Positions 63,976-64,000 of a stretch of DNA of 64,000 nucleotides are shown here, one piece after another. The notes under the pieces are model-generated. The model saw only the letters and a list, made by a program, of their open reading frames with translations, was not told the origin of the DNA and made no database searches. Location: positions 1 to 64,000 of the forward strand of contig CAVWIS010000039.1 in the NCBI GenBank assembly GCA_963755055.1, in the 5' to 3' direction. The stretch is from AP-16 sp963755055. Lineage in GTDB: Bacteria; Pseudomonadota; Alphaproteobacteria; Rhizobiales; Xanthobacteraceae. The position numbers were made by a program, and so were the translations under genes. Every line of letters begins with the position of its first letter. Position 1 is the first letter of the stretch.

Positions 63976-64000
63976 TCACACCAGCGCCTCGACACCCATC
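63976..64000 (-). CDS. Possible 3' end of a minus-strand gene, cut by the window edge
   Basis: The minus strand reads ...MGVEALV then TGA at 63976-63978, so a gene could enter from beyond 64000. Only eight codons are visible, too few to identify it. Confidence 0.2.

Overview
This is a GC-rich window of chromosomal type. Its content points to an alphaproteobacterium of the order Hyphomicrobiales (Bradyrhizobium/Rhodoplanes-like). That placement rests on the citrate synthase sequence, an AapJ-type binding protein, many solute-binding proteins, and intergenic palindromes typical of that group. It is inferred from family knowledge, not from a search. I saw no rRNA, tRNA, CRISPR, transposase or phage gene.

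Layout. 0-5.4 kb: end of a molybdenum hydroxylase large subunit, a short-chain dehydrogenase with an altered active site, two acyl-CoA ligases (one frameshifted) and a YbaK editing protein. 5.4-11.3 kb: an ABM-domain protein, an amidohydrolase, an orphan TRAP binding protein, a D-2-hydroxyacid dehydrogenase, a dimeric alpha-beta barrel protein and a ketopantoate reductase-like protein. 11.7-13.9 kb: a Sel1-repeat/caspase protein. 14.2-17.2 kb: heavily frameshifted citrate synthase and a dehydrogenase. 17.3-20.9 kb: a TauD-type dioxygenase, a relic ABC binding protein, a polytopic membrane protein and RpiB. 21-25 kb: a polar amino-acid ABC transporter with two paralogous binding proteins, split by a duplicated repeat.

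25-34 kb is an accessory stretch of small Cys-rich proteins, a monothiol DsbA-like protein, a collagen-like lipoprotein, a pentapeptide-repeat protein with a globular C-terminal domain, a TolB_N/TPR protein, an AhpD-like protein, a ferritin-like YciE protein and an L,D-transpeptidase. 34-44 kb holds an AapJ-like binding protein, an acyl-CoA catabolic block (two acyl-CoA dehydrogenases, two SDRs, a GMC oxidoreductase), RidA, NIPSNAP and a divergent LysR/RidA pair. 44.6-47.1 kb is a GAF-GAF-GGDEF-EAL protein. 47.2-51.9 kb is a branched-chain amino-acid ABC transporter whose membrane and ATPase genes are frameshifted. 52-53.2 kb is an M20-like hydrolase lacking the usual Glu pair.

The most unusual region is 53.3-62.8 kb. 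Eight co-directional minus-strand genes run in this order: binding protein-OmpA fusion, vWA lipoprotein, second binding protein-OmpA fusion, membrane/coiled-coil protein, TelA-family protein, then a complete ABC importer (binding protein, permease, ATPase). It looks like one envelope-associated sensing or uptake system and is the best candidate here for an undescribed system. A 2-oxoglutarate dioxygenase gene is divergent from it.

Two features recur across the window. The first is several families of intergenic palindromic repeats; three of them supply the stop codon of the neighbouring gene. The second is single-base indels clustered at 14.6-16.8, 38-41 and 47-50 kb, mostly insertions, including in genes expected to be essential. 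These look more like consensus errors than true decay, so the affected genes are marked as frameshifted.
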